Shown: positions 8,192-17,857, counted from the stretch's first letter. The stretch: DNA of 64,000 nt from Acidimicrobiaceae bacterium (GCA_003161575.1 PMOE01000075.1:43831-107830), one strand, 5' to 3'. Numbers and translations are program-made. Notes: generated by a model from the letters alone, not told the origin.

Positions 8192-10900
8192 GTGCGCCAG
8201 AATATTGCGGACTTGGTGACCGGCATCGTCACCGCAGCGGTGGTATTCGTGGCGGTGCCGTTCGTCCTCGTCACCCTTGTCGGTGTCCCGGTGCCGCGGC
8301 ACTGGACACAGGCGAGCGTCCTGTCGGCCCATGGCCTTTTTGACCTGCTGGCCATCGTGGCCTGGGTGGCCTGGGTGGCGTGCTGCTGGCCCCTGCTCCG
8401 CTCGGTCGGACGGCGAGTGCGTCATCGAGACACGACCGCCGCGTCGGGCGCCCATCTCTCCGACCGGCTGGCGGCGCGCATCGCAGCAGCCGTGCTCGTT
8501 ATCACCTCGGTGAGCCTCACGCTTGGAACGGTGGCCGGCGCGGCCACCGACGGGGCACGTTCCCCGGCCACACAGAGCGCGCCAGCGCCGACGGGGGCGA
8601 CTCCGCCCCGCCCCGACGAGGGCGCCGCAAGCGCCACCCCGACGGTAGAGCCGATAAGCCCGGGACCCGTCGTCGGTGGGTTTGCAGTCCCCGCGACGTA
8701 CACGGTCGGTCCCGGCGATTCGCTGTGGTCGATCGCCGAGCGCTTCTACGGCGACGGGGCCGACTGGTCGGCCATCGCTGCGGTCAACCTCGGCCAAGTC
8801 ATGCGGGACGGTCGCCGGTTCGTCGACCCGAGCATGATCTGCCCAGGGTGGGTGTTGTCCCTGCCCGACCTGACCCAACCCGGCCCGGCAGCCGAACCAC
8901 CCGTCGTGGATCCGACGTCGACCGCGCCGTCCGAGCCAGCGGCCTCCGCCCTGGCCGACTCGCCCCAGCCGGTCGCCACCCCGGCGGTCGTCGCCGATGC
9001 GAAGCGGGTCGGACCCCGCCAGAGCGCCGGAGGAGTGGCGGAATCCTGGCCGGGCCGCACCTGGTCGTCAGCGGCTCGGGCCGCCCTGCGTCCCAGTCCC
9101 AGGGCAACGTCCGAAATTTCGCCCGAGCCCGAGCGCCCGACTCCCCCGGTTCCGCTCCCCGAGCTGGTGATGCTCGGCGTCGGAGTACTGGCCGCCGCAG
9201 CGCTGGCCCGGCGCCTGCGTTGGTCTCGCCACCGCGCTGGCCTCGATCCCACTGGCGAGGTCCCGCTCCCATCTCCTGATGCTGCCGATCTGGCGACCTG
9301 GGTACTCCCTTTTGACAGGGCCCCTGTTTTTGCATGGGTGGAATCGGCGAACCGCCAGTTGACCGCCGCACTGGAAGCGACGACGGAGGACGTCCCAGGT
9401 GCCCAGTTGTTGTTCGCAGGACCCACCGGCGTGTGGGTCTGGCTCAACGAGTCGGTCTCGTGGGCTCCTGGGCCCTGGGAACTGGCCGACGAGGGCCGGG
9501 CCTGGCACCTTCCTGCCGCCGTGGGCCCCGAAGAGCTGGCCGACCTTGGAATTGATCACCAACCGTGGCTCCCCGCCCTCCTGCCGGTCGGGGACAACGA
9601 CGACGGGACCTGGTTGGTTCCCGTCGAGCCCGGAGCCTGCCTCCCCGTCGTTGGCGCCCAGGCCGAGGCCCTCGTCGCTTCGATGCGGCGCACCATCGCG
9701 GCGTGGTCGTGGGCCGAGCAGGTGGTCGTGACCGACGACCCCGCAGTCGCCGAACGAGAAGCCGAGATCATCGACCAGGCCGGCGGCGGCGTCGAACGGA
9801 TGCGAGTCCTGTTCATCGGGGATCCTGCACTCCTCGGCAACCACACGCGTCAGCGCTGTGGCGTGCTTACGACACTACCGGCAGAGGCAACCGACCTCAC
9901 AGTGACCGTCGACCGTCGGGCGGCCTCCTTGCACCCCGTTGGCATCACCTTGCGTCCACACCTGCTCGGCCACGACCAGGCCGCGGCGGTCGACGAGTTG
10001 ACCGGGGACGCGCACGGGCCGACCCGCCTGATGGACCACTCACTCCGGCCACCATTGCCACTGGTGATTGCGACCCCCGAGGACTCGGCGCGCAGCGGCA
10101 TCAGCGCCGGACCGGTCGAGGTCCGCCTCTTGACTGCGATCCCGCGCATCGAAGGGCTCAGTTCTCCAATCGACCCGAAGCGGGCTCGGCGAGCGACCGA
10201 GCTCGTCGCCTATCTTGCGCTCCACTATCCCGACCCGGTGACGAGCGACCGCTTGCGCACCCGGGTACTCGGTTCGGCCGACGCCGACGCCGCGGCCAAG
10301 ACACTGTTCAACACCGCCGGTGCCGCTCGACGCGCCCTGGGCAACGATCCCGAGGGCGTCCCGTACCTCCCGCCTGCAACCAAGTCGGGGCATTACCGGA
10401 TCTCTAAGCTCGTCACCATCGATGCCATCCGTTCCCTCACGCTCGTGGCCGCGGCCAAAGACACCGATGATCCCGATGAGGCGATGGCGCTGCACCGTGC
10501 CGCACTCGAGTTGGTCGAGGGTGCGCCCCTCGACGGGACCCTCACCGGCTACGCCTGGTGGCGCGGCGAGGGGCACGACTACCGGGTGGCCGCCGCCCTG
10601 GTGGACGGGGCCTGCCAGCTTTCGAGGCTGGCCACCGAAACCGGCCATCTCGACCTGGCCGCTTGGGCGCTCGAGCGGGGGCGCCTCGTCGAGCCCTACA
10701 GCGAGGCCCTCACGCGCGCCGCCATGCAGTTCGCGGCGACGGCGGGGGACGCCGACCGGCTCCGCCGGGAATGGGTCGACTGCCAAAGACGGGTGGACGA
10801 ACTCGAGCCGGGCAGTTTGCCGTCAGAGAGAACGGAGCGCCTCTACGGCCAACTCCGACACTTCGTTCCCGCCTTCGCCGGGCGAGAGACCCAGGAGTAG
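8192..10900 (+). CDS. Multi-pass LysM protein with C-terminal BTAD (SARP-like) regulator domain
   Basis: A 902-residue protein. Three membrane segments lie near residues 10-32, 48-68 and 96-116. A LysM domain at about 169-225 (YTVGPGDSLWSIAERFYGDG, NLG, WVLSLP) would bind peptidoglycan. A Pro/Ala-rich stretch and a fourth membrane segment at ~323-341 follow. The C-terminal half is soluble: from ~645 an OmpR-like winged helix (KRARRATELVAYLALHYP, then NTAGAARRALGNDPEG), then a helical BTAD repeat region to the end. This is a SARP-type DNA-binding/BTAD module tethered to a wall-binding sensor. GTG 8192 follows AAAGGGGAAC. An upstream in-frame extension out to 7538 is antisense-like noise. The target genes are unknown. 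Confidence 0.85.
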   Translation: MRQNIADLVTGIVTAAVVFVAVPFVLVTLVGVPVPRHWTQASVLSAHGLFDLLAIVAWVAWVACCWPLLRSVGRRVRHRDTTAASGAHLSDRLAARIAAAVLVITSVSLTLGTVAGAATDGARSPATQSAPAPTGATPPRPDEGAASATPTVEPISPGPVVGGFAVPATYTVGPGDSLWSIAERFYGDGADWSAIAAVNLGQVMRDGRRFVDPSMICPGWVLSLPDLTQPGPAAEPPVVDPTSTAPSEPAASALADSPQPVATPAVVADAKRVGPRQSAGGVAESWPGRTWSSAARAALRPSPRATSEISPEPERPTPPVPLPELVMLGVGVLAAAALARRLRWSRHRAGLDPTGEVPLPSPDAADLATWVLPFDRAPVFAWVESANRQLTAALEATTEDVPGAQLLFAGPTGVWVWLNESVSWAPGPWELADEGRAWHLPAAVGPEELADLGIDHQPWLPALLPVGDNDDGTWLVPVEPGACLPVVGAQAEALVASMRRTIAAWSWAEQVVVTDDPAVAEREAEIIDQAGGGVERMRVLFIGDPALLGNHTRQRCGVLTTLPAEATDLTVTVDRRAASLHPVGITLRPHLLGHDQAAAVDELTGDAHGPTRLMDHSLRPPLPLVIATPEDSARSGISAGPVEVRLLTAIPRIEGLSSPIDPKRARRATELVAYLALHYPDPVTSDRLRTRVLGSADADAAAKTLFNTAGAARRALGNDPEGVPYLPPATKSGHYRISKLVTIDAIRSLTLVAAAKDTDDPDEAMALHRAALELVEGAPLDGTLTGYAWWRGEGHDYRVAAALVDGACQLSRLATETGHLDLAAWALERGRLVEPYSEALTRAAMQFAATAGDADRLRREWVDCQRRVDELEPGSLPSERTERLYGQLRHFVPAFAGRETQE

Positions 10901-10917
10901 TCGGGTTCGGGCGGTGG

Positions 10918-12048
10918 TCAGGCGAGCTTGGCCGCGATCGACGAGGCACCCCGGAGTACGGTGCCGTCGGCGCCTGCCGCGCTCGAGAGGTGGGAGGGCC
11001 GCCGGCTCGCCTCTTCGATCATGTCGGCGAGGAGGACTGGGAATGGCACCACCGGATCGATCCACAAGTAGCGACCGAGCGAGCCAGGGATGGTGTTGAT
11101 CTCGTTGACCACCAGCTCGGTGCCGTCGGAGAGAAAGTCGAGGCGGGCCACACCACGCAACGAGACGAGCGCGGCCACCTGTTCGGCCGAAGTTCGCAGC
11201 GTTTGTTCCAGCTCCGCACTGATGGCCGCCGGCAACTCTCGCGGTGCGCTGGCCATGCCCTCCCCGCCCACGTACTTGTCGGCGTAACCTAAGATCTCCG
11301 GCTCCCCCGCCGCACCCTCGGCCCGGGGCGTGCGCAATGGTCGCTCGATGGCCGAAAGCCCGAGTTCGGGCCAGCTGCGCACACCGATCTGGAGGTCGAA
11401 ATAATTCTCGCGATAGGGCTCGAGGACGGCGCCGGCCCGGAGGTGCTGGTTGGCCCCGAGTTGCGCCTTCGCGGTGGCGAAGTCGGCCACCACCTGAATA
11501 CCGATCGACGAGCCCCCGAACCTCGGCTTGATGATGTACGGCCCGGGAAAGCCGACTCCCTCGGTCCGCTCGCCGAGCGAGACCCGGGGAAGTGTCTTGA
11601 GCCCTGCGGCCTCCATCAACGCGCCGAAGGCGAGCTTGTCCATCCCGACAGCCGCGCCGGCCACCGTTGGCCCGGTGTAGGTGATGCCGGCCAGGTCGAG
11701 AGCCCCTTGGAGCGAGCCGTCCTCGCCCGGACCGCCGTGGCAGCACACAATGCCAACGTCGATCCGTAGCGTGCGGGCCTTGGCGAATCGACCGCCTTCG
11801 ACCCCGAAGCCGCCGCCAGGCCCCACCGCAAGACGAAGCGGGACGGCTCCCCGGGGCACGCCGTCGATGAAGGCGGTGGCCTCGAGCGCGGGGTCCACCT
11901 CGAACCAGTCGCCGGACTTGGCCCAATACAGGACCTGAACGCCACCGGGATTCGACGAAGCAAGTTCATGGGCGGCCTGAAGGCCGGTGAGCACACTTAC
12001 GTCGTGCTCGGGTGATGGGCCCCCGAAGATGACCGCAACTTCAGACAA
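10918..12048 (-). CDS. ddl: D-alanine--D-alanine ligase
   Basis: A 376-residue ATP-grasp enzyme that joins two D-Ala for the peptidoglycan stem peptide. Motifs are VAVIFGGPSPEHDVSVLTG (family N-terminus), GGPGEDGSLQGALDLAGI (substrate-binding loop), YIIKPRFGGSSIGIQVV (ATP-grasp Lys), ARLDFLSDG and LVVNEINTIPGSLGRYLW (Mg-binding Glu/Asn). The start is TTG at 12048: AGGAG sits 7 bases upstream and translation begins directly with the family N-terminus. It is 69 bases behind the MurF-like gene, the enzyme expected to use its product. Confidence 0.95.
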   Translation of the reverse strand: MSEVAVIFGGPSPEHDVSVLTGLQAAHELASSNPGGVQVLYWAKSGDWFEVDPALEATAFIDGVPRGAVPLRLAVGPGGGFGVEGGRFAKARTLRIDVGIVCCHGGPGEDGSLQGALDLAGITYTGPTVAGAAVGMDKLAFGALMEAAGLKTLPRVSLGERTEGVGFPGPYIIKPRFGGSSIGIQVVADFATAKAQLGANQHLRAGAVLEPYRENYFDLQIGVRSWPELGLSAIERPLRTPRAEGAAGEPEILGYADKYVGGEGMASAPRELPAAISAELEQTLRTSAEQVAALVSLRGVARLDFLSDGTELVVNEINTIPGSLGRYLWIDPVVPFPVLLADMIEEASRRPSHLSSAAGADGTVLRGASSIAAKLA

Positions 12049-12117
12049 CGCTCGGCTCCTCTTGTTTCGGAAGTTGTTTCGGAAGCTGGTTGCGCCCCCG
12101 TCGTCTCCGGCAAAGAG

Positions 12118-13692
12118 TCAAGGGTAGTGGTCGGGAAGGTCGTTCTCGTACAGAACGGCGTCGCCCTGTCCGAGGTGTGTGCGCACCCAGTCGACGGCCT
12201 CCTCACGGGTGCCGACCTCGATGACCTCATGATCGCCCGCCCCCGCCAACAGGGCACGCCGGTTCGTCCGCCCGACCACCACGACGTCCGTCGCCACCGC
12301 CACCGCGGCCCGGGCGAACTTCTTGTTCTCCTCGGCCTGGCGCGGGCCCAACTCGACCATCCCCGGCGTCACCAAGACCCGTCGGCCGTCGACGGGTGCC
12401 TCGGCCAGGGCGACCAGGGCAGCCCGGGAGCCGGCCGGATTGGCGTTGAAGGTGTCATCGATGACCACGACCCCCGACGGTGCCGTTGCGGACGCGAGGC
12501 GGCTCGGGACACCCGGGAGGTCGGCCACGCGGGCCACCAGGGTCTCGGCTCCAACCCCGAGACGGGAGGCCACGGCCAGTGCGCAGGCCAGATTGGTCGG
12601 CTGTACCGAGCCAACCGGCGAGACACCCCGGCCGATGCGCACGCCACCAAGGGCCAGCACGAGACCGTCGGTGTCCGAGCCGACGTAGGCGTCGGCCGCC
12701 TCATCGATGGCCGAACACCGCACCACGGTCGTATCCGCACCGTCGGCCAGGCGATCGGCCAACGAGGCAAGCCGCGGGTCATCGACGTTGAGAACCACTA
12801 CCGGCGCATCCTTGGTGATCTCTTTTTTTGCCTCAAGGATCTTGTCCTCGACGCCGAAACGCTCGAGGTGCACCGGCCCGATGGCCGTTATGACCGCTAT
12901 GTCCGGCGGACACCAGCGGCACAGCTCGGCGATCTCACCGGCACCGTACGTGCCCATCTCGGCCACGAAGATCTCGGTGCCGTCGCTGAGATTTTCGTTG
13001 ATGGCCCGGGCCAGACCGGCGCGATTGTTGAACGAGGCCGGGGTCGCCACGACGGATCGGGTCCCCCCGAGCAGGTGGGCAAGGTGGTTCTTTGTCGACG
13101 TCTTCCCGTATGAACCGGTGATCGCCACCACCGTCGGGCCCACCCGTCGAAGTCGTTCTGTGGCCGCATTCACGAACGTAGCGGCGAGGCGGCGTTCGAA
13201 CGGTGCGGTCAGCGAGCAGGCGATGTCCACGATGGCCGGCAGCACAATCACCCCGGCAGCGGTGAGCACGGCGGGGGCGCCGAGCGCCACACCGGCGAGG
13301 ATCACCAGACCCTCAAGCACCGCCGTCACGAGCGCCAGCACCCGCAGGCGGCGGGTGAACACCAGCGGCGCGGTCCGACCCCGCACGGGAAGGCCGAAGG
13401 GCCCGACGACTGCTGCGACCGCCGGCGCCACGACGAAAACGGGCCACCGTGACGTGAGCGCCAAGCCCACCACGGCACCGAGGGCGAGAGCGATGTTGGC
13501 CGGGCTCGACCTCCACCAGCGCAGGGCGAAACGGCTCGTGGCGTCGGCCAGGTAATGCTCGCGTTGGGCGACCCGCAACCACCGGAGCCCGGCCGGTATG
13601 AGCGCCACCGCGCCGATGGCCACGCCGATCCAGACCCATGGACCCCTGGCCCCGCTGAGCAGGATCGCCGGCACCGTCGCCGCCCCCGTCAT
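12118..13692 (-). CDS. MurF-like Mur ligase with N-terminal membrane domain
   Basis: A 524-residue protein. Residues 1 to ~165 hold about five hydrophobic segments, which canonical cytosolic MurF lacks. The ligase part begins VVAITGSYGKTSTKNHL (P-loop). It continues with FNNRAGLARAIN, EMGTYGAGEIAELC, the carbamylated-Lys region EAKKEITKD, and the MurF hallmark VVIDDTFNANPAG. The C-terminal domain ends VLYENDLPDHYP. The expected reaction is addition of D-Ala-D-Ala to a UDP-MurNAc peptide. The membrane part suggests it works at the membrane, or on a lipid-linked or alternative substrate. Its ATG overlaps the stop of the hydrolase gene (ATGA at 13689-13692). Confidence 0.85.
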   Translation of the reverse strand: MTGAATVPAILLSGARGPWVWIGVAIGAVALIPAGLRWLRVAQREHYLADATSRFALRWWRSSPANIALALGAVVGLALTSRWPVFVVAPAVAAVVGPFGLPVRGRTAPLVFTRRLRVLALVTAVLEGLVILAGVALGAPAVLTAAGVIVLPAIVDIACSLTAPFERRLAATFVNAATERLRRVGPTVVAITGSYGKTSTKNHLAHLLGGTRSVVATPASFNNRAGLARAINENLSDGTEIFVAEMGTYGAGEIAELCRWCPPDIAVITAIGPVHLERFGVEDKILEAKKEITKDAPVVVLNVDDPRLASLADRLADGADTTVVRCSAIDEAADAYVGSDTDGLVLALGGVRIGRGVSPVGSVQPTNLACALAVASRLGVGAETLVARVADLPGVPSRLASATAPSGVVVIDDTFNANPAGSRAALVALAEAPVDGRRVLVTPGMVELGPRQAEENKKFARAAVAVATDVVVVGRTNRRALLAGAGDHEVIEVGTREEAVDWVRTHLGQGDAVLYENDLPDHYP

Positions 13693-14456
13693 CTGAGGCG
13701 CTCCTCGAGCGCTGTCCGAAGGACGCCGGGGACCGTGAGCGGGGTCAGGTGCCCCGCTCCCGGTGCGACGATGAGCGTGGCATCGGCCAGGCAGGTCATC
13801 GCGGCCTTGGCCACCGAGAGGGGGGACGCGGTGTCATCGTCGCCCCACACCAGGGTCACTGGACAGGCGATCACCTCCAGCTGTTCCTCGTAATGCTCAC
13901 CCACCGATTTCACCAACACCTGGCGCATCACACCCTCAGCATTGCGGTAGTCCGCCGACCCGAACCGCTGTCGAGCGGCCTCCATGCGGCCATTAGACAC
14001 CAGCCCGATACCGTGCAGGGCCCGAATGAGCCGGAACGGGGCGGGCGCCTTCGAGACGGATCCCGGCGAGGCGACCAGATTCGGGACACCGGTCAGCACC
14101 ACTGCGCCGACCTGGGCCGGGCGCCTGGCCGCCAGCTGCAGGGCCACCCTGCCCCCGAAGGAATGGCCGAGCACGACCACCGGGCTGACCATATCGTCGA
14201 GCACCGCGGCCACCGCGTCGGCGTATTCGGCTGAGCCCCAGGGCTCGGGGGGCGCAGGCGTGGCCCCGAATCCGGGGAGGTCGACGGCGATGGCGTCGAG
14301 CTCGGGATCGGTTCTGCCCCCAGCTTCGGGCGCAGGGGCCAGCACCGCGTCGAAGTCACTGTGGGTGCGGGCCCAGCCGTGGAGCGCGAGGATCCGGGGG
14401 GGGGCGGACCCCGTTGACCGCCCGAAGAGGCTCCCACCACCAAAAGAGTGCAGCAC
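13689..14456 (-). CDS. Alpha/beta hydrolase
   Basis: A 255-residue alpha/beta-hydrolase. The oxyanion region is LALHGWARTHSDFDAVLAPA, the nucleophile elbow VVLGHSFGGRVALQLAA, the acid VWGDDDTASP, and the His APGAGHLTPL. There is no signal peptide, so it is cytosolic. The substrate is unknown. The start is GTG at 14456, 4 bases after the permease stop, and its own stop overlaps the MurF-like start. It is therefore translationally coupled on both sides in the 17703-10918 operon. Confidence 0.82.
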   Translation of the reverse strand: MLHSFGGGSLFGRSTGSAPPRILALHGWARTHSDFDAVLAPAPEAGGRTDPELDAIAVDLPGFGATPAPPEPWGSAEYADAVAAVLDDMVSPVVVLGHSFGGRVALQLAARRPAQVGAVVLTGVPNLVASPGSVSKAPAPFRLIRALHGIGLVSNGRMEAARQRFGSADYRNAEGVMRQVLVKSVGEHYEEQLEVIACPVTLVWGDDDTASPLSVAKAAMTCLADATLIVAPGAGHLTPLTVPGVLRTALEERLR

Positions 14457-14460
14457 TCGC

Positions 14461-15936
14461 TCAGACCGTTGGGGCGGAGGGCCCGGGCGCCGTCCGGTCC
14501 GGTCGGCGTCGCGTGGTGGTGGCCCGCCGGGCCTCCTCGGCGGCGCGCACCTTGGGCAGGATGCGCAACACGTAGAAGGCGGACAACGATCCAGCGCAGA
14601 CGATGATCACGAGAGGGACCGGGTTGAGCTTGTTATTGACCGACACCGACGCCACCAGGGCCAGCGCACTGAACACAACCAGCCCGAGCACCGCCAGAGC
14701 GCGGGCGCCTCGCAACCGGAAGGGCCGATGCTGGTCGGGCGCGCGGGCCCGCAGTCGCAGTGTGCACATGGCCGCCACGGCATAGATCATGGCCTCCAAC
14801 GCGGCACCCACGGCAACCAGTACTTGCCACGAACCTGTCACCGCCACCACGAGGGCCACGACCAACGAGAGCCCGCCGAGCCCGACCACGGGCACCCAGG
14901 GCACGGCACGGTCGTTGAGGAGGGCCAACTGGGGGGGCAGGCTCCCCTCCCGGGCCGTCCCGTAGACAAACCGAGAGGCCGTGATGAAGCCGCCATTGAA
15001 GGTGTTGAGTGCGGTCACGGCGGTAACCGCCGCCATCACCCACAATCCGGCCTGCCCGAGGGCGGCCCGACCGAGGTCGAGCTGGGGATAGGCCGAGATG
15101 AGTTGGTGGTGGGTCAGGACGTGGCTCATGGCGACGGTGACGAGTGAGCACACGATGAAAAGCAGCCCAACCGAGATCAACATGCCGCGGTGAATGTGCT
15201 GGGGGCGTCGGACCTCCTCGGCGCTGGTGGTCACCCACTCAAAGGCGCTGTAAAGGAACACACCGAGCGCCACCGCCTCGATCAGATCTCCGGCACTGTG
15301 CCCTTGGAGCGGGTTGAGCGGGAAACGCAACGCGTGATGGCTGCGGGTGAGGGCGAGCACCCCGACCACGAGCGTCGCCCCGAGCACAATGTAGGTGGCG
15401 ACGTCCTGCACGCCGCCGGCCACCCGCACCCCACGCAGGTTCGAGAACACCGCCACACCCAACAGACCGACAATCCAGATTGCCGCGACCCAACGGGGCT
15501 CCCCGAACGCATGGGTCAAGGCAGTGCCGACGATGAACGCATCGGCCGCGATGACAAGCACGATCGTGGTCATGTACGTAAAGGTGATGGTGAGTGCGGC
15601 CCGATCGTCCATCGAGCGTTTCATGTAGAGCCGGATGGCCGCGGCTGTTGGGAACATGCCGTTCAACTCACCGAAGAACCCCCAGGCCAACAGGGCCAGC
15701 AAGCCGGCGACCCCGATCGGTATCCAGGCCGAATCCCCCGCGACGTAGGCCACCAGTCCGGCAGCAGCAAGGTATTCGAGCGCGGCGAAGGCCAACCCCG
15801 TGGAGGTCGAGACCACGGTGCGTAGGCCGAGCGCCCGGCGCAGCGACTCACCGCCATGGGTTAGACCGACCGGTGTCGCAGTCGAATCGGTTCCCGGCGC
15901 GACCCCGTGGGCCGGCCCGCTGGCCCGGGCGCTCAT
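14461..15936 (-). CDS. APC-superfamily amino acid/polyamine permease
   Basis: A 491-residue transporter with about 12 hydrophobic segments between residues ~40 and ~455. The APC start of the core is STGLAFAALEYLAAAGLVAY, and the unwound-helix region includes EAVALGVFLYSAFEW and ALNTFNGGFITASRFVYG. The last ~35 residues are basic and cytosolic. Close coupling with a flavin amine oxidase (stop of the SCP2-like gene and start of this one share 4 bases) suggests import of an amine or amino acid that the oxidase degrades; this is inference. Confidence 0.88.
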   Translation of the reverse strand: MSARASGPAHGVAPGTDSTATPVGLTHGGESLRRALGLRTVVSTSTGLAFAALEYLAAAGLVAYVAGDSAWIPIGVAGLLALLAWGFFGELNGMFPTAAAIRLYMKRSMDDRAALTITFTYMTTIVLVIAADAFIVGTALTHAFGEPRWVAAIWIVGLLGVAVFSNLRGVRVAGGVQDVATYIVLGATLVVGVLALTRSHHALRFPLNPLQGHSAGDLIEAVALGVFLYSAFEWVTTSAEEVRRPQHIHRGMLISVGLLFIVCSLVTVAMSHVLTHHQLISAYPQLDLGRAALGQAGLWVMAAVTAVTALNTFNGGFITASRFVYGTAREGSLPPQLALLNDRAVPWVPVVGLGGLSLVVALVVAVTGSWQVLVAVGAALEAMIYAVAAMCTLRLRARAPDQHRPFRLRGARALAVLGLVVFSALALVASVSVNNKLNPVPLVIIVCAGSLSAFYVLRILPKVRAAEEARRATTTRRRPDRTAPGPSAPTV

Positions 15937-16298
15937 GCGCCTTGGTCAAGGAACGCGACCATCGAGATGGCGTCGATGCGCATGACATCGTGCTGGGAGC
16001 CCGCCAGGATGATTTCGCCGGACATGTACTTTTCGGAAGGGTTGAGGTCGCCCCAGAACATGTCGCAGAAGTCCTCGCTCGATCCGGTGACGATCACGTC
16101 GGGGGTGCCGACGTGGCCGAAAGTCAGTTCCGAGAGCTCTTGGCCCACGACCTCCACGGTGAAGGCGTCAGTGGTATCGGTGGTGGCGAAGTGGATGACC
16201 CGGTCCCAGCCGCGGACCATCTTCTTCAGCCGGGCGTTGGCGTTGCTCCGCTGCCGCCATTCGGCGTACGCCCCGGCGATCTCCTCACGTGTCGCCAT
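15933..16298 (-). CDS. SCP2-like lipid-binding small protein
   Basis: A 121-residue soluble protein. The segment FGHVGTPDVIVTGSSEDFCDMFWGDLNPS followed by a strand-turn (YMSGEIILAGSQHDVMRIDAI) fits the SCP2 sterol-carrier fold, where such proteins bind hydrophobic ligands. ATG 16298 is preferred; a GTG lies directly before it at 16301. It overlaps the amine oxidase end by 14 bases and the permease start by 4, so it belongs to that operon. Its ligand and its link to amine oxidation are unknown. Confidence 0.6.
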   Translation of the reverse strand: MATREEIAGAYAEWRQRSNANARLKKMVRGWDRVIHFATTDTTDAFTVEVVGQELSELTFGHVGTPDVIVTGSSEDFCDMFWGDLNPSEKYMSGEIILAGSQHDVMRIDAISMVAFLDQGA

Positions 16299-17703
16299 CA
16301 CTCCCCCCCCTCCCCCGCCCCGGGCCTCGGTACCCGAGGGCCATCAGTACTTCGGCGGCGGCCCGCACCCCCGAAGAAAGGGCTCCATCGAGGTACCCAC
16401 ACCACTCGGTGGCCGTTTCGGTGCCCGCCCAGTGCACAGATCCAATCGGTTCGCGAAGGGCCGGCCCGAATCCGCTCAACGCGCCCGGAACGGCGTAGGC
16501 GACGGGCCCGCCACGGGTGAAAGGTTCGCTCGGCCAGTGCTGCTCGATGACCTCGAGCGGCTCCGCCGCCCGGGGGCCGAAGGCCCGCTGGAGCTCGGCC
16601 AACACCGTCCGCTGGCGGGCGTCGGGGCCGGCCCGCTCGAGCTGGCGGCACTCGTTGCCGGCGATGAAGCCGACCAACGCTCCGTGGGACCCGTCTACCG
16701 GTGAATCGTCGAATGTGCTGCGCAGGGCGCCCTGGTTCGACACCAACTGGCCGTTCAAACCCTGGTCACGCCAGAAGGGGTGCTCGTAGAGGGCGTGGAT
16801 CTTGGTCACCGACCCCATGGGCATGCGCATGGCCAGCTGGTCGCGGACTCCGGGAAGTGGCGGCGACCAGCGCATCCGGACCGACATCGCCGGCGCCATG
16901 GCCACGATCACCCGACGACCCCGGACCCGGCGCTGTGCGTCGGCCCGGCCAACCGTGACCGTTACCTGGTCCGCCCCATGCTCGATGGATTCGACCGGGG
17001 CTTCGAGGACGACCCGGTCACCCAGCTCAGCCGCCATGCCGAGCGCCAACTGCTGGGACCCCCCGACGAAGCGCCGCTCTTGGGCGCCGCCGGTCGTCCG
17101 GACGAGGTTCGTCAGACCCCCGCCGCCATGCAGGTAAAAGAGGGTGAAGAGAAGGGAGAGCTCCTCAGGTTCGGCCCCGAACACGGCCTTGACGGCAACG
17201 TTGAGCATGTCTCGGGCGGCCGGCGCCTCGACATGGGCTCCCAACCAGGTGCCGAGTGTTTGGCCGTCCAGGGACGCCGCGTCTGCGGCCTCCCACGGCG
17301 CGACCAGGGGGACCTCGAGGGCCGCGAGGTCGAGGTCCAAGATGGCCTCGACCCCCTCGGCCGCCGCCGCGTGGTCCGAAGTCGGGATCAGCCCGCTGTA
17401 GGTATGCCGGACGCCATCACGCCATTCGACTGCCTCCCCCGTGGTGAACGTGGGGAACGTGCTCACGCCCAGCTCGTCGGCCAGGGCCTGGAGGTGGTCC
17501 TGGGTCGGTCCGATCCACTGGCCGCCCCGGTCAACATGGAACCCACCGGGCGTCTCGACGGTCCAGCTCCGACCACCGACGCGGTCTCGAGCTTCGACCA
17601 CCACCACGTCGACGCCGTCGCGTGCGAGCTGCCGGGCCGCCGAGAGCCCGGCGAAGCCCGCCCCGACCACCACCACCTCGCACTCGAGATCGACGGCCGT
17701 CAT
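16285..17703 (-). CDS. Flavin-containing amine oxidase
   Basis: A 472-residue FAD oxidase of the monoamine oxidase group, which oxidises an amine to an aldehyde with release of ammonia and peroxide. The dinucleotide fold is VVVVGAGFAGLSAARQLARD, with VVVEARDRVGGRSW as the second part of the FAD site. GGQWIGPTQDHL is typical of MAO-like enzymes. The C-terminal FAD motif is SVHWAGTETATEWCGYLDGA; its Cys is in the region where MAO binds FAD covalently. ATG 17703 puts the fold at the N-terminus; in-frame starts to 17841 would add a tail without similarity. It is the first gene of a six-gene operon. Confidence 0.9.
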   Translation of the reverse strand: MTAVDLECEVVVVGAGFAGLSAARQLARDGVDVVVVEARDRVGGRSWTVETPGGFHVDRGGQWIGPTQDHLQALADELGVSTFPTFTTGEAVEWRDGVRHTYSGLIPTSDHAAAAEGVEAILDLDLAALEVPLVAPWEAADAASLDGQTLGTWLGAHVEAPAARDMLNVAVKAVFGAEPEELSLLFTLFYLHGGGGLTNLVRTTGGAQERRFVGGSQQLALGMAAELGDRVVLEAPVESIEHGADQVTVTVGRADAQRRVRGRRVIVAMAPAMSVRMRWSPPLPGVRDQLAMRMPMGSVTKIHALYEHPFWRDQGLNGQLVSNQGALRSTFDDSPVDGSHGALVGFIAGNECRQLERAGPDARQRTVLAELQRAFGPRAAEPLEVIEQHWPSEPFTRGGPVAYAVPGALSGFGPALREPIGSVHWAGTETATEWCGYLDGALSSGVRAAAEVLMALGYRGPGRGRGGSDGDT

Positions 17704-17851
17704 CGATGTTCCATGGGGGATCTCCCCTCTCCCTCTCACTGCTGCCCCGTCGTCGCCCAGGCACACCGCCGGGCCGTCGGCCACCCTACCGACGCCCGAG
17801 CCCGCAGGCCTGTCCCGCGTCAGGCCGGCCGCCACCGACACACCTGGTCGC

Positions 17852-17857
17852 TACGGT
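17852..17857 (+). promoter_or_regulatory. -10 box, leaderless start of helicase gene
   Basis: TACGGT ends 7 bases before GTG 17865 and supports that start over the longer upstream frame. Confidence 0.4.
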
